NCBI GenBank assembly: GCA_037074705.1
Contig: JAYJMR010000027.1
Location: 1-64,000 of the forward strand
Direction: 5' to 3'
DNA length: 64,000 nucleotides
DNA from: Zhengitettix transpicula
Lineage: Eukaryota > Arthropoda > Insecta > Orthoptera > Tetrigidae
Shown here piece by piece: positions 24,901 to 37,936 of this stretch; within the stretch, counting starts at the first letter, position 1, and every line of letters starts with the position of its first letter. The notes below the pieces were generated by a model. The model did no database searches. It saw nothing but the letters and a program-made list of their open reading frames with translations, and was not told the origin of the DNA. The translations under genes and the position numbers were made by a program.

Positions 24901-26260
24901 AAGGGGACACTGTGTGCGGGGACACTGAGTGCGGGGACACTGTGTGCGGGGACACTGATTGCTGGGACGCTGAGTGCTGGGACACTGAGTGCGGGGAAAC
25001 TGTTTGCGGGGACACTGGGTGCTGGGACACTGAGTGCGGGGACACGGTGTGCGGGGACACGGAGTGCGGGGACACGGAGTGCGAGAAAGTGTGTCCGGGG
25101 ACACTGAGTGCGGGGACACTGTGTGCGGGGACACTGATTGCTGGGACACTGAGTGCAGGGACACTGAGTGCGGGGACACTGTGTGCGGGGACACTGTGTG
25201 CGGGGACACTGTGTGCGGGGACACTGATTGCTGGACGCTGAGTGCCGGGACACTGAGTGCGGGGACACTGTGTGCGGGGACACTGGGTGCGGGGACACTG
25301 TGTGCGGGGACACTGATTGCAGGGACACTTAGTGCTGGGACACTGAGTGCGGGGACACTGTGTGCGGGGACACTGTGTGCGGGGACACGGAGTGCGGGGA
25401 CACGGAGTGCGGGGACACGGAGTGCGGGGACACGGAGTGCGGGGACACGGAGTGCGGGGACACGGAGTGCGGGGACACTGTGTGCGGGGACACGGAGTGC
25501 GGGGACACGGAGTGCGGGGACACTGTGTGCGGGAACACTGTGTACGGGGACACTGTGTGCGGGGACACTGTGTGCGGGGACACGGAGTGCGGGACACGGA
25601 GTGCGGGAAAGTGAGTGCGGGGACACGGAGTGCGGGACACGGAGTGCGGGGACACTGAGTGCGGGACACGGAGTGCGGGGACACGGAGTGCGGGGACACG
25701 GAGTGCGGGGACACGGATTGCGGGGACACTGTGTGCGGGGACACTGTGTGCGGGGACACGGAGTGCGGGGACACGGAGTGCGGGAACACGGAGTGCGGAG
25801 ACACGGAGTGCGGGGACACGGAGTGCGGGGACACGGAGTGCGGGGAAGTGAGTGCGGGGACACGGAGTGCGAGGACACGGAGTGCGGAGACACGGAGTGC
25901 GGAGACACGGAGTGCGGGGACACTGTGTAAGGGGACACTGTGTGCGGGGACACTGAGTGCGGGGACACTGTGTGCGGGGACACTGATTGCTGGGACGCTG
26001 AGTGCTGGGACACTGAGTGCGGGGAAACTGTTTGCGGGGACACTGGGTGCTGGGACACTGAGTGCGGGGACACGGTGTGCGGGGACACGGAGTGCGGGGA
26101 CACGGAGTGCGAGGAAAGTGTGTCCGGGGACACTGAGTGCGGGACACTGTGTGCGGGGACACTGATTGCTGGGACACTGAGTGCAGGGACACTGAGTGCG
26201 GGGACACTGTGTGCGGGGACACTGTGTGCGGGGACACGGTATGCGGGGACACTGTGTGCG
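18926..26260. repeat. Minisatellite B block 4 (about 489 copies)
   Basis: 7.3 kb of 15-bp monomers. The start to about 21 kb follows the order of B2. From 21.5 kb it becomes a higher-order array of units of about 1 kb. From about 23.7 kb many monomers have lost one G from the GGGG run, which is unusual compared with the rest of the window. The block ends at an abrupt junction with satellite A (GTGTGCG then TAAGAGATAGAG). Confidence 0.96.
21495..26260. repeat. Higher-order repeat within B4, unit about 1,035 bp
   Basis: The CTTAGTGCTGG marker occurs at 21495, 22470, 23505, 24298 and 25328, giving spacings of 975, 1,035, 793 and 1,030 bp. 975 and 1,035 are 65 and 69 monomers; the other two fall short of a multiple of 15 by one-base losses. 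Units from 22470, 24298 and 25328 share monomer order. In the B4 copies the marker is preceded by a series containing CTGGGTGC and CTGATTGCAGGG. Confidence 0.88.
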
Positions 26261-29200
26261 TAAGAGATAGAGGCTAAAAACACCGGATTCGTGTTTAGCA
26301 AGGTCGCTTCCTTAAGAAAAGTCACATCATTTTTTCTATTTTTCACAATTTTAGAAAATACAGAAAAATGCCTGTAACTCCTAAACGTAAGAGATAGAGG
26401 GCTAAAAACACCGGATTCGTGTTCAGAAAGGTCGCTTCCCTAAGAAAAGTCACATCATTTTTTCTTTTTTCACAATTTTAGAAAATACAGAAAAATGCTG
26501 TAACTCCTAAACCGTAAGCGATAGAGGGCTAAAAACACCGGATTCGTGTTCAGCAAGGTCGCTTCCTTAAGAAAAGTCACATCATTTTTTCTTGTTTTCA
26601 CAATTTTAGAAAAATACATAAAAATGCCTGTAACTCCTAAACCGTAAGCGACAGAGGGCTAAAAACACCGGATTCGTGTTCAGCATGGTCGCTTCCTTAA
26701 GAAAAGTCACATCATTTTTCTTTTTTTCACAATTTTAGAAAATACAGAAAAATGCCTGTAACTCCTAAACCGTTAAGAGATAGAGGGCTAAAACCACCGG
26801 ATTCGTGTTCAGCAAGGTCGCTTCCTTAAGAAAAGTCACATCATTTTTTCTTTTTTTCACAATTTAGAAAATACATAAAAATGCCTGTAACTCATAAACC
26901 GTAAGCGACAGAGGGCTAAAAACACCGGATTCGTGTTCAGCATGGTCGCTTCCGTAAGAATAGCGACATCATTTTTCTGTTTTTCACAATTTTAGAAAAT
27001 ACAGAAAAATGCCTGTAACTCCTAAACCGTAAGAGATAGAGGGCTAAAAACACCGGATTCGTGTTCAGCAAGGTCGCTTCCTTAAGAAAAGTCACATCAT
27101 TTTTTCTTTTTTTTACAATTTTAGAAATATAGAAAAATGCCTGTAACTCCTAAACCGTAAGCGATAGAGGCTAAAAACACTGGATTCGTGTTCAGCAAGG
27201 TCGCTTCCTTAAGAAAAGTCACATCATTTTTCTTTTTTTCACAATTTTAGAAAATACAGAAAAATGCCTGTAACTCCTAAACCATAAGAGATAGAGGGCT
27301 AAAAACACCGGATTCGTGTTCAGCAAGGTCGCTTCCTTAAGAAAAGTCACATCATTTTTTTTTCTCAATTTTAGAAAATACAGAAAAATGCCTGTAACTC
27401 CTAACCGTAAGCGATAGAGGGCTAAAAACACCGGATTCGTGTTCAGCAAGGTCGCTTCCTTAAGAAAAGTCAAATCATTTTTTCTTTTTTTCACAATTTT
27501 AGAAAATACAGAAAAATGCCTGTAACTCCTAAACCGTAAGAGATAGAGGGCTAAAAACACCGGATTCGTGTTCAGAAAGGTCGCTTCCTTAAGAAAAGTC
27601 ACCTCATTTTTTCTTTTTTCACAATTTTAGAAAATACAGAAAAATGCCTGTAACTCCTAAACCGTAAGCGATAGAGGGCTAAAAACACCGGATTCGTGTT
27701 CAGCAAGGTCGCTTCCTTAAGAAAAGTCACATCATTTTTTCTTTTTTTCACAATTTTAGAAAATACAGAAAAATGCCTGTAACTCCTAAACCGTAAGCGA
27801 TAGAGGGCTAAAAACACCGGATTCGTGTTCAGCAAGGTCGCTTCCTTAAGAAAAATCACATCATTTTTTCTTTTTTTCACAATTTTAGAAAATACAGAAA
27901 AATGCCTGTAACTCCTAAACCATAAGAGATAGAAGGCTAAAAACACCTGATTCGTGTTCAGCAATGTCGCTTCCTTAAGAAAAGTCACATCATTTTTTCT
28001 TTTTTCACAATTTTAGAAAATACAGAAAAATTCCTGTAACTCCTAAACCATAAGAGATAGAGGGCTAAAAACACCGGATTCGTGTTCAGCAAGGTCGCTT
28101 CCTTAAGAAAAGTCACATCATTTTTTCTTTTTTTCACAATTTTAGAAATACAGAGAAATGCCTGTAACTCCTATACCATAAGAGATAGAGGGCTAAAAAC
28201 ACCGGATTCGTGTTCAGCAAGGTCGCTTCCTTAAGAAAAGTCACATCATTTTTTCTTTTTTTCATAATTTTAGAAAATACAGAAAAATGCCTGTAACTCC
28301 TAAACCATAAGAGATAGAGGGCTAAAAACACCGGATTCGTGTTCAGCAAGGTCGCTTCCTTAAGAAAAGTCACATCATTTTTCTTTTTTTCACAATTTTA
28401 GAAAATACAGAAAAATGCCTGTAACTCCTAAACCGTAAGAGATAGAGGGCTAAAAACACCGGATTCGTGTTCAGCAAGGTCGCTTCCTTAAGAAAAGTCA
28501 CATCATTTTTTCTTTTTTCACAATTTTAGAAAATACAGAAAAATGTCTGTAACTCCTAAACCGTAAGCGACAGAGGGCTAAAAACACCGGATTCGTGTTC
28601 AGCAAGGTCGCTTCCTTAAGAAAAGTCACATCATTTTTTCTTTTTTTCACAATTTTAGAAAATACAGAAAAATGCCTGTAACTCCTAAACCGTAAGCGAT
28701 AGAGGGCTAAAAACACAGGATTCGTGTTCAGCAAGGTCGCTTCCTTAAGAAAAGTCACATCATTTTTTTCTTTTTTTCACAATTTTTGAAAATACAGAAA
28801 AATGCCTGTAACTCCTAAACCATAAGAGATAGAGGGCTAAAAACACCGGATTCGTGTTCAGCAAGTCGCTTCCTTAAGAAAAGTCACATCATTTTTTCTT
28901 TTTTTCACAATTTTAGAAAATACAGAAAAATGCCTGTTACTCCTAAACCGTAAGAGATAGAGGGCTAAAAACACCGGATTCGTGTTCAGCAAGGTCGCTT
29001 CCTTAAGAAAAATCATATCATTTTTTATTTTTTTCACATATTTAGAAAATACAGAAAAATGCCTGTAACTCCTAAACCGTAAGCGATAGAGGGCTAAAAA
29101 CACCGGATTCGTGTTCAGCAAGGTCGCTTCCTTAAGAAAAGTCACATCATTCTTTTTTTCACAAATTTAGAAAATACAGAAAAATGCCTGTAACTCCTAA

Positions 29201-32200
29201 ACCATAAGAGATAGAGGGCTAAAAACACCGGATTCGTGTTCAGCAAGGTCGCTTCCTTAAGAAAAGTCACATCATTTTTTCTTTTTTTCACAATTTTAGA
29301 AAATACAGAAAAATGCCTGTAACTCCTAAACCATAAGAGATAGAGGGCTAAAAACACCGGATTCGTGTTCAGCAAGGTCGCTTCCTTAAGAATAGTGACA
29401 TCATTTTTTCTGTTTTTCACAATTTTAGAAAATACAGAAAAATGCCTGTAACTCCTAAACCATAAGAGATAGAGGGCTAAAAACACCGGATTCGTGTTCA
29501 GCAAGGTCGCTTCCTTAAAAAAAGTCACATCATTTTTTTCTTTTTTTCACAATTTTAGAAAATACATAAAAATGCCTGTAACTCCTAAACCATAAGAGAT
29601 AGAGGGCTAAAAACACCGGATTCGTGTTCAGCAAGGTCGCTTCCTTAAGAAAAGTCACATCATTTTTTTCTTTTTTTCACAATTTTAGAAAATACAGAAA
29701 AATGCCTGTAACTCCTAAACCGTAAGAGATAGAGGGCTAAAAACACCGGATTCGTGTTCAGCAAGGTCGCTTCCTTAAGAAAAGTCACATCATATTTTCT
29801 TTTTTTCACAATTTTAGAAAATACAGAAAAATGCCTGTAACTCCTAAACCATAAGAGATAGAGGGCTAAAAACACCGGATTCGTGTTCAGCAAGGTCGCT
29901 TCCTTAAGAATAGTGACATCATTTTTTCTGTTTTTCACAATTTTAGAAAATACAGAAAAATGCCTGTAACTCCTAAACCGTAAGAGATAGAGGGCTAAAA
30001 ACACCGGATTCGTGTTCAGCAAGGTCGCTTCCTTAAGAAAAGTCACATCATTTTTTCTTTTTTTCACAATTTTAGAAAATACAGAAAAATGCCTGTAACT
30101 CCTAAACCGTAAGCGATAGAGGGCTAAAAACACCGGATTCGTGTTCAGAAAGGTCGCTTCCTTAAGAAAAGTCACATCATTTTTTCTTTTTTTCACAATT
30201 TTAGAAAATACAGAAAAATGCATGTAACTCCTAAACCGTAAGAGATATAGGGCTAAAAACACCAGATTCGTGTTCAGCAAGGTCGCTTCCTTAAGAAAAG
30301 TCACATCATTTTTTTTTCACAATTTTAGAAAATACAGAAAACAGCCTGTAACTCCTAAACCGTAAGCGATAGAGGGCTAAAAACACCGGATTCGTGTTCA
30401 GCAAGGTCGCTTCCTTAAGAAAAGTCACATCATTTTTTCTTTTTTTCACAATTTTAGAAAATACAGAAAAATGCCTGTAACTCCTAAACCGTAAGCGATA
30501 GAGGGCTAAAAACACCGGATTCGTGTTCAGCAAGGTCGCTTCCTTAAGAAAAGTCACATCATTTTTTCTTGTTTTCACAATTTTAGAAAATACATAAAAA
30601 TGCCTGTAACTCCTAAACCGTAAGCGACAGAGGGATAAAATTACCGGATTCGTGTTCAGCAAGGTCGCTTCCTAAAGAAAAGTCACATCATTTTTTTCTT
30701 TTTTTCACAATTTTAGAAAATACAGAAAAATGCCTGTAACTCCTAAACCATAAGAGATAGAGGGCTAAAAACACCAGATTCGTGTTCAGCAAGGTCGCTT
30801 CCTTAAGAAAAGTCACATCATTTTTTTTCACAATTTTAGAAAATACAGAAAACAGCCTGTAACTCCTAAACCGTAAGCGATAGAGGGCTAAAAACACCGG
30901 ATTCGTGTTCAGCAAGGTCGCTTCCTTAAGAAAAGTCACATCATTTTTTTTTTTTTTACAATTTTAGAAAATATAGAAAAATTCCCGTAACTCCTAAACC
31001 GTAAGCGATAGAGGGCTAAAAACACTGGATTCGTGTTCAGCAAGGTCGCTTCCTTAAGAAAAGTCACATCATTTTTTCTTTTTTTCACAATTTTAGAAAA
31101 TACAGAAAAATGCCTGTAACTCCTAAACCGTAAGCGATAGAGGGCTAAAAACACCGGATTCGTGTTCAGCAAGGTCGCTTCCTAAAGAAAAGTCACATCA
31201 TTTTTTTCTTTTTTTCACAATTTTAGAAAATACAGAAAAATGCCTGTAACTCCTAAACCATAAGAGATAGAGGGCTAAAAACACCAGATTCGTGTTCAGC
31301 AAGGTCGCTTCCTTAAGAAAAGTCACATCATTTTTTCTTTTTTTCACAATTTTAGAAAATACAGAAAAATGCCTGTTACTCCTAAACCGTAAGAGATAGA
31401 GGGCTAAAAACACCGGATTCGTGTTCAGCAAGGTCGCTTCCTTAAGAAAAGTCACATCATTTTTTCTTTTTTTCACATATTTAGAAAATACAGAAAAATG
31501 CCTGTAACTCCTAAACCGTAAGCGATAGAGGGCTAAAAACACCGGATTCGTGTTCAGCAAAATCGCTTCCTTAAGAAAAGTCACATCATTTTTTATTTTT
31601 TTCACAATTTTAGAAAATACAGAAAAATGCCTGTAACTCCTAAACCATAAGAGATAGAGGGCTAAAAACACCGGATTCGTGTTCAGCAAGGTCGCTTCCT
31701 TAAGAAAAGTCACATCATTTTTTCTTTTTTTTTACAATTTTAGAAAATATAGAAAAATTCCCGTAACTCCTAAACCGTAAGCGATAGAGGGCTAAAAACA
31801 CTGGATTCGTGTTCAGCAAGGTCGCTTCCTTAAGAAAAGTCACATCATTTTTTCTTTTTTTCACAATTTTAGAAAATACAGAAAAATGCCTGTAACTCCT
31901 AAACCGTAAGCGATAGAGGGCTAAAAACACCGGATTCGTGTTCAGCAAGGTCGCTTCCTAAAGAAAAGTCACATCATTTTTTTCTTTTTTTCACAATTTT
32001 AGAAAATACAGAAAAATGCCTGTAACTCCTAAACCATAAGAGATAGAGGGCTAAAAACACCAGATTCGTGTTCAGCAAGGTCGCTTCCTTAAGAAAAGTC
32101 ACATCATTTTTTCTTTTTTTCACAATTTTAGAAAATACAGAAAAATGCCTGTTACTCCTAAACCGTAAGAGATAGAGGGCTAAAAACACCGGATTCGTGT

Positions 32201-35200
32201 TCAGCAAGGTCGCTTCCTTAAGAAAAGTCACATCATTTTTTCTTTTTTTCACATATTTAGAAAATACAGAAAAATGCCTGTAACTCCTAAACCGTAAGCG
32301 ATAGAGGGCTAAAAACACCGGATTCGTGTTCAGCAAAATCGCTTCCTTAAGAAAAGTCACATCATTTTTATTTTTTTCACAATTTTAGAAAATACAGAAA
32401 AATGCCTGTAACTCCTAATTCATAAGAGATAGAGGGCTAAAAACACCGGATTCGTGTTCAGCAAGGTCGCTTCCTTAAGAAAAGTCACATCATTTTTTCT
32501 TTTTTTCACAATTTTTGAAAATACAGAAAAATGCCTGTAAACTCCTATACCATAAGAGATAGTAGGCTAAAAAACACCGGATTCGTGTTCAGCAAGGTCG
32601 CTTCCTTAAGAATAGTGACATTATTTTTTCTGTTTTTCACAATTTTAGAAAATACAGAAAATGCCTGTAACTCCTAAACCGTAAGAGATAGAGGGCTAAA
32701 AACACCGGATTCGTGTTCAGCAAGGTCGCTTTCTGAAGAAAAGTCACATCATTTTTTCTTTTTTTCCTAATTTTAGAAAATACAGAAAAATGCCTGTTAC
32801 TCCTAAACCGTAAGAGATAGAGGGCTAAAAACACCGGATTCGTGTTCAGCAAGGTCGCTTCCTTAAGAAAAGTCACATCATTTTTTCTTTTTTTCACAAT
32901 TTTAGAAAATACAGAAAAATGCCTGTAACTCCTAAACCGTAAGCGATAGAGGGCTAAAACACCGGATTCGTGTTCAGCAAGGTCGCTTTCTTAATAAAAG
33001 TCACATCATTTTTTCTTTTTTTCACAATTTTAGAAAATACAGAAAAATGCCTGTAACTCCTAAACCATAAGAGATAGAGGGCTAAAAACACCGGATTCGT
33101 GTTCAGCAAGGTCGCTTCCTTAAGAAAAGTCACATCATTTTTTCTTTTTTCACAATTTTAGAAAATACAGAAAAATGCCTGTAACTCCTAAACCGTAAGA
33201 GATAGAGGGCTAAAAACACCGGATTCGTGTTCAGCAAGGTCGCTTCTTTAAGAAAAGTCACATCATTTTTTCTTTTTTTCACAATTTTAGAAAATACAGA
33301 AAAATGTCTGTAACTCCTAAACCGTAAGCGACAGAGGGCTAAAAACACGGATTCGTGTTCAGCAAGGTCGCTTCCTTAAGAAAAGTCACATCATTTTTTC
33401 TTTTTTTCACAATTTTAGAAAATACAGAAAAATGCCTGTAACTCCTAAACCGTAAGCGATAGAGGGCTAAAAACACAGGATTCGTGTTCAGCAAGGTCGC
33501 TTCCTTAAGAAAAGTCACATCATTTTTTTCTTTTTTTCACAATTTTAGAAAATACAGAAAAATGCCTGTAACTCCTAAACCATAAGAGATAGAGGGCTAA
33601 AAACACCGGATTCGTGTTCAGCAAGGTCGCTTCCTTAAGAAAAGTCACATCATTTTTTCTTTTTTTCACAATTTTAGAAAATACAGAAAAATGCCTGTTA
33701 CTCCTAAACCGTAAGAGATAGAGGGCTAAAAACACCGGATTCGTGTTCAGCAAGGTCGCTTCCTTAAGAAAAGTCACATCATTTTTTATTTTTTTCACAT
33801 ATTTAGAAAATACAGAAAAATTCCTGTAACTCCTAAACCGTAAGCGATAGAGGGCTAAAAACACCGGATTCGTGTTCAGCAAGGTCGCTTCCTTAAGAAA
33901 AGTCACATCATTTTTTCTTTTTTCACAATTTTAGAAAATACAGAAAAATGCCTGTAACTCCTAAACCATAAGAGATAGAGGGCTAAAAACACCGGATTCG
34001 TGTTCAGCAAGGTCGCTTCCTTAAGAAAAGTCACATCATTTTTTCTTTTTTTCACAATTTTAGAAAATACAGAAAAATGCCTGTAACTCCTAAACCATAA
34101 GAGATAGAGGGCTAAAAACACCGGATTCGTGTTCAGCAAGGTTGCATCCTTAAGAATAGTGACATCATTTTTTCTGTTTTTCACAATTTTAGAAAATACA
34201 GAAAAATGCCTGTAACTCCTAAACCGTAAGAGATAGAGGGCTAAAAACACCGGATTCGTGTTCAGCAAGGTCGCTTCCTTAAAAAAAGTCACATCATTTT
34301 TTTCTTTTTTTCACAATTTTAGAAAATACATAAAAATGCCTGTAACTCCTAAACCATAAGAGATAGAGGGCTAAAACACCAAATTCGTGTTCAGCAAGGT
34401 CGCTTCCTTAAGAAAAGTCACATCATTTTTTTCTTTTTTTCACAATTTTAGAAAATACAGAAAAATGCCTGTAACTCCTAAACCGTAAGCGATAGAGGGC
34501 TAAAAACACAGGATTCGTGTCCAGCAAGGTCGCTTCCCTAAGAAAAGTCACATCATATTTTCTTTTTTTCACAATTTTAGAAAATACAGAAAACAGCCTG
34601 TAACTCCTAAACCGTAAGCGATAGAGGGCTAAAAACACCGGATTCGTGTTCAGCAAGGTCGCTTCCTTAAGAAAAGTCACATCATTTTTTCTTTTTTTCA
34701 CAATTTTAGAAAATACAGAAAAATGCCTGTAACTCCTAAACCGTAAGAGATAGAGGGCTAAAAATACCGGATTCGTGTTCAGAAAGGTCGCTTCCTTCAG
34801 AAAAGTCACATCATTTTTTCTTTTTTTCACAATTTTAGAAAATACAGAAAAATGCCTGTAACTCCTAAACCGTAAGCGATAGAGGGCTAAAAACACCGGA
34901 TTCGTGTTCAGCAAGGTCGCTTCCTTAAGAAAAGTCACATCATTTTTTCTTGTTTTCACAATTTTAGAAAATACATAAAAATGCCTGTAACTCCTAAACC
35001 GTAAGCGACAGAGGGTTAAAAACACCGGATTCGTGTTCAGCATGGTCACTTCCTTAAGAAAAGTCACATCATTTTTTCTTTTTTTCACAATTTAAGAAAA
35101 TACAGAAAAATGCCTGTAACTCCTAAACCATAAGAGATAGAGGGCTAAAAACACCGGATTCGTGTTCAGCAAGGTCGCTTCCTTAAGAAAAGTCACATCA

Positions 35201-36733
35201 TTTTTTCTTTTTTTCACAATTTTAGAAAATACAGAAAAATGCTGTTACTCCTAAACCGTAAGAGATAGAGGGCTAAAAACACCGGATTCGTGTTCAGCAA
35301 GGTCGCTTCCTTAAGAAAAGTCACATCATTTTTTCTTTTTTTCACATATTTAGAAAATACAGAAAAATGCCTGTAACTCCTAAACCGTAAGCGATAGAGG
35401 GCTAAATACACCGGATTCGTGTTCAGCAAAATGGCTTCCTTAAGAAAAGTAACATCATTTTTTATTTTTTTCACAATTTTAGAAAATACAGAAAAATGCC
35501 TGTAACTCCTAAACCATAAGAGATAGAGGGCTAAAAACACCGGATTCGTGTTCAGCAAGGTCGCTTCCTTAAGAAAAGTCACATCATTTTTTCTTTTTTC
35601 ACAATTTTTGAAAATACAGAAAAATGCCTGTAACTCCTATACCATAAGAGATAGAAGGCTAAAAACACCGGATTCGTGTTCAGCAAGGTCGCTTCCTTAA
35701 GAATAGTGACATCATTTTTTCTGTTTTTCACAATTTTAGAAAATACAGAAAAATGCCTGTAACTCCTAAACCGTAAGAGATAGAGGGCTAAAAACACCGG
35801 ATTCGTGTTCGGCAAGGTCGCTTCCTTAAGAAAAGTCACATCATTTTTTCTTTTTTTCACAATTTTAGAAAATACAGAAAAATGCCTGTTACTCCTAAAC
35901 CGTAAGAGATAGAGGGCTAAAAACACCGGATTCGTGTTCAGCAAGGTCGCTTCCTTAAGAAAAGTCACATCATTTTTTCTTTTTTTCACAATTTTAGAAA
36001 ATACAGAAAAATGCCTGTAACTCCTAAACCGTAAGCGATAGAGGGCTAAAAACACCGGATTCGTGTTCAGCAAGGTCGCTTTCTTAAGAAAAGTCACATC
36101 ATTTTTTCTTTTTTTCACAATTTTAGAAAATACAGAAAAATGCTTGTAACTCCTAAACCGTAAGAGATAGAGGGCTAAAAACACCGGATTCGTGTTCAGC
36201 AAGGTCGCTTCCTTAAGAAAAGTCACATCATTTTTCTTTTTTTCACAATTTTAGAAAATACAGAAAAATGCCTGTTACTCCTAAACCGTAAGAGAAAGAG
36301 GGCTAAAAACACCGGATTCGTGTTCAGCAAGGTCGCTTCTTTAAGAAAAGTCACATCATTTTTTCTTTTTTTCACAATTTTAGAAAATACAGAAAAATGC
36401 CTGTAACTCCTAAACCGTAAGCGATAGAGGGCTAAAAACACCGGATTCGTGTTCAGCAAGGTCGCTTTCTTAAGAAAAGTCACATCATTTTTTCTTTTTT
36501 TCACAATTTTAGAAAATACAGAAAAATGCCTGTAACTCCTAAACCGTAAGCGATAGAGGGCTAAAAACACCGGATTCGTGTTAAGCAATGTCGCGATTCC
36601 TTAAGAAAAATCACATCATTTTTTTTTCACAATTTTAAAAAATACAGAAAAATGATTGTAACTCCTAAACCATAAGAGATAAAGGGCTAAAAACACCGGA
36701 TTCGTGTTCAGCAAGGTCGCTTTCTTAAGAATA
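26261..36733. repeat. Satellite A array 2 (129-bp monomer, about 81 copies)
   Basis: Same monomer as A1. The first monomer is cut, beginning within CCGTAAGAGATAGAG. The array has more one-base length changes than A1 (for example AGAGGCTAAAAAC at 26270, CCTAAACGTAAG at 26382, ATGCTGTAAC at 26496, CCTAACCGTAAG at 27400), so its minus-strand open frames are short. From about 34.9 kb to its end the marked monomers follow the order of A1 from about 3.3 kb, including the diverged TTAAGCAATGTCGCGATTCC monomer at about 36580 (A1: about 6010) and the same last monomer before B. Confidence 0.97.
31198..32749. repeat. Six-monomer tandem duplication in A2, 776-bp spacing
   Basis: A run of monomers with distinctive marks (CACCAGATTC, then TGTTACTCC, CACATATTTAG, AGCAAAATCGC) at 31198 onward is repeated at 31974 onward. 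A TTCCCGTAACTCC monomer with ACACTGGATTC occurs at about 30985 and again at about 31759. Spacing is 774-776 bp, six monomers of 129 bp plus small T-run differences. Edges are approximate. Confidence 0.75.
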
Positions 36734-37228
36734 GCGGGGACACGGAGTGCGGGTTACACGGAGTGCGGGAACACGGAGTGCGGGGACACTGAGTGCGGGG
36801 ACACTGTGTGCGGGGACACTGTGTGCGGGGACACTGTGTGCGGGGACACGGAGTGCGGTGACACGGAGTGCGGGGACACGGAGTGCTGGGACACTGAGTG
36901 CGGGGACACTGTGTGCGGGGACACTGTGTGCGGGGACACTGTGTGCGGGGACACGGAGTGCGAGGACACGGAGTGCGGGGACACGGAGTGCGGGGACACG
37001 GAATGCGGGGACACTGAGTGCGGGGACACTGTGTGCGGGGACACTGAGTGCTGGGACACTGATTGCGGGGACACTGTGTGCGGGGACACTGATTGCTGGG
37101 ACACTGAGTGCTGGGACACTGAGTGCGGGGACACTGTGTGCGGGGACACTGTGTGCGGGGACGCTGTGTGCGGTGACACGGAGTGCTGGGACACGGAGTG
37201 CGGGGACACGGAGTGCGGGGACACGGAG
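36734..37228. repeat. Minisatellite B block 5 (33 copies)
   Basis: 495 bp, exactly 33 x 15. The first part (to about 37060) follows the start of B1 (6421 to about 6750, including the GCGGGAACACGG third monomer). The remainder follows the end of B1 (about 8590-8803). The two parts meet in the shared word GAGTGCTGGGACACTGATTG, so this looks like B1 with about 1.89 kb of monomers removed. Confidence 0.95.
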
Positions 37229-37936
37229 TTATTCTGACTCTCTTAAGGTACGGGGAGTTATTCTGACTCTCTTAAGGTACGGGGAGTAATTCTGACTCTC
37301 TTAACGTACGGGGAGTAATTCTGACTCTCTTAAGGTAGTGGGAGTAATTCTGACTCTCTTAAAGTACGGGGAGTAATTCCGACTCTCTTAAAGTACGGGG
37401 AGTAATTCTGACTCTCTTAAGGTACGGGGAGTAATTCTGACTCTCTTAAGGTACGGGGAGTAATTCTGACTCTCTTAAAGCACGGGGAGTAATTCTGACT
37501 CTCTTAAGGTACGGGGAGTAATTTTGACTCTCTTAAAGTACGGGGAGTAATTCTGACTCTTTTAACGTACGGGGAGTAATTGTGACTCTCTTAAGGTACG
37601 GGGAGTAATTCTGACTCTCTTAAGGTACGGGGAGTAATTCTGACTCTCTTAAGGTACGGGGAGTAATTCTGACTCTCTTAAAGTACGGGGAGTAATTCTG
37701 ACTCTCTTAAAGTACGGGGAGTAATTCTGACTCTCTTAAGGTACGGGGAGTAATTCTGACTCTCTTAAGGTACGGGGAGTAATTCTGACTCTCTTAAAGT
37801 ACGGGGAGTAATTCTGACTCTCTTAAGGTACGGGGAGTAATTCTGACTCTCTTAAAGTACGGGGAGTAATATTACTCTTTTAACGTACGGGGAGTAATTC
37901 TGACTCTCTTAAGGTACGGGGAGTAATTCTAACTCT
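37229..37936. repeat. Satellite C block 4 (29-bp monomer)
   Basis: 708 bp, same monomer series as C3 with private changes: AAGGTAGTGGGAG at about 37331, TAATATTACTC at about 37868 and TTCTAACTCTGGGGG at the D border. It agrees with C3 against C1/C2 in GGGGAGTTATTCTG. Confidence 0.96.
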
